A stretch of DNA of 5,591 bases, taken from contig JACPXK010000041.1 of the NCBI GenBank assembly GCA_016196565.1, forward strand, positions 1-5,591, in the 5' to 3' direction. Below the pieces are notes generated by a model, which saw only the letters and a list, made by a program, of their open reading frames with translations, made no database searches and was not told where the DNA came from. Source of the stretch: Candidatus Omnitrophota bacterium. Lineage in GTDB: Bacteria > Omnitrophota > Omnitrophia > Omnitrophales > Aquincolibacteriaceae. Positions 5,490 through 5,591 of the stretch are shown in pieces. Position numbers and translations under genes: made by a program. Each line of letters starts with the position of its first letter. Position 1 is the first letter of the stretch.

Positions 5490-5591
5490 TTATTTTTCTT
5501 TGACGTAACGGATTCCTTCGATGAGGTACCGGTTCAGCCGGTCGCGCGTTTCATAGAAAGAATCCGCCATCACTTTTTTGAGATCCGGAAC
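5490..5591 (-). CDS. C-terminal fragment of an unrecognised protein (5' end outside window)
   Basis: An open frame enters from the right edge and ends at a TAA stop at 5492-5490, giving the last 33 residues of a protein. The visible tail runs from VPDLKKVMADSFYETRDRLN to IRYVKEK. It is highly charged, looks helical, and ends in a basic tail. It is followed after 30 nt by the ATG of the next gene, with a good Shine-Dalgarno sequence in the gap and no hairpin between them, so the two are probably co-transcribed. The fragment is too short to assign a family. Support is the uninterrupted frame to the edge, the tight spacing and the same strand as all neighbours; it could still be a chance frame because only 102 nt are seen. 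Confidence 0.6.
   Translation of the reverse strand, partial: VPDLKKVMADSFYETRDRLNRYLIEGIRYVKEK

Noticed and set aside
1..5591. CRISPR array, tRNA or rRNA gene, insertion-sequence ends, attachment sites
   Set aside because: Apart from the hairpins described, I saw no regularly spaced direct repeats, no cloverleaf-like sequence with a conserved T-arm, and no long terminal inverted repeats with a transposase.

Overview
All genes supported in this window lie on the minus strand, so the biological reading direction runs from base 5591 down to base 1. There are eight protein-coding genes: five complete genes of unknown or weakly known function or small accessory type, one AAA+ ATPase, one von Willebrand A/metallopeptidase protein, and fragments at both edges (counting the two edge fragments among the unknowns). 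Every visible start is ATG behind a strong purine-rich Shine-Dalgarno sequence, the standard genetic code fits throughout, and the base composition is moderate (about half G+C by eye). This indicates a bacterium or a bacterial mobile element. The many small single-domain proteins, the single coding strand and the lack of housekeeping genes suggest a phage, plasmid or integrated element in an uncultured environmental bacterium. No integrase, terminase, replication or structural gene is present, so the type of element and the host phylum cannot be fixed.

Layout in transcription order: the last 33 codons of an unrecognised gene (5591-5490); a 367-residue basic, cysteine-rich protein with two clusters of cysteines (5459-4356); a 348-residue MoxR-type AAA+ ATPase (4290-3244); a strong intrinsic-terminator-like hairpin (3217-3184); a 127-residue small protein beginning MGYCTDF (3152-2769); a 361-residue protein that joins an HEVLH putative metallopeptidase domain to a VWA-like domain with an intact MIDAS (2776-1691), overlapping the previous gene by 8 nt; a poly-G/poly-C hairpin (about 1658-1627); a 70-residue phage-type acidic protein (1608-1396); a 213-residue protein with a four-cysteine insert (1357-716); another hairpin (684-659); a 129-residue conserved hypothetical (625-236); a fourth hairpin (198-165); and the N-terminus of a protein with a tryptophan-rich NNVWWWRPLW motif (144-1, running off the window).

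The functional core is the ATPase plus VWA pair. MoxR ATPases with VWA partners (RavA-ViaA, CbbQ-CbbO, NorQ-NorD) act as chaperone or remodelling machines, the VWA protein serving as adaptor. Here the adaptor also carries a metallopeptidase-like domain, and a small unknown protein is translationally coupled to it. The target is unknown.

The most unusual structural feature is that four of the six intergenic gaps contain a hairpin followed by a U-tract placed almost directly before the next gene's Shine-Dalgarno sequence. In each case the 3' arm could also pair with that Shine-Dalgarno sequence. This may mean built-in attenuation inside one long operon, possibly setting ATPase above VWA adaptor, but it remains a hypothesis.
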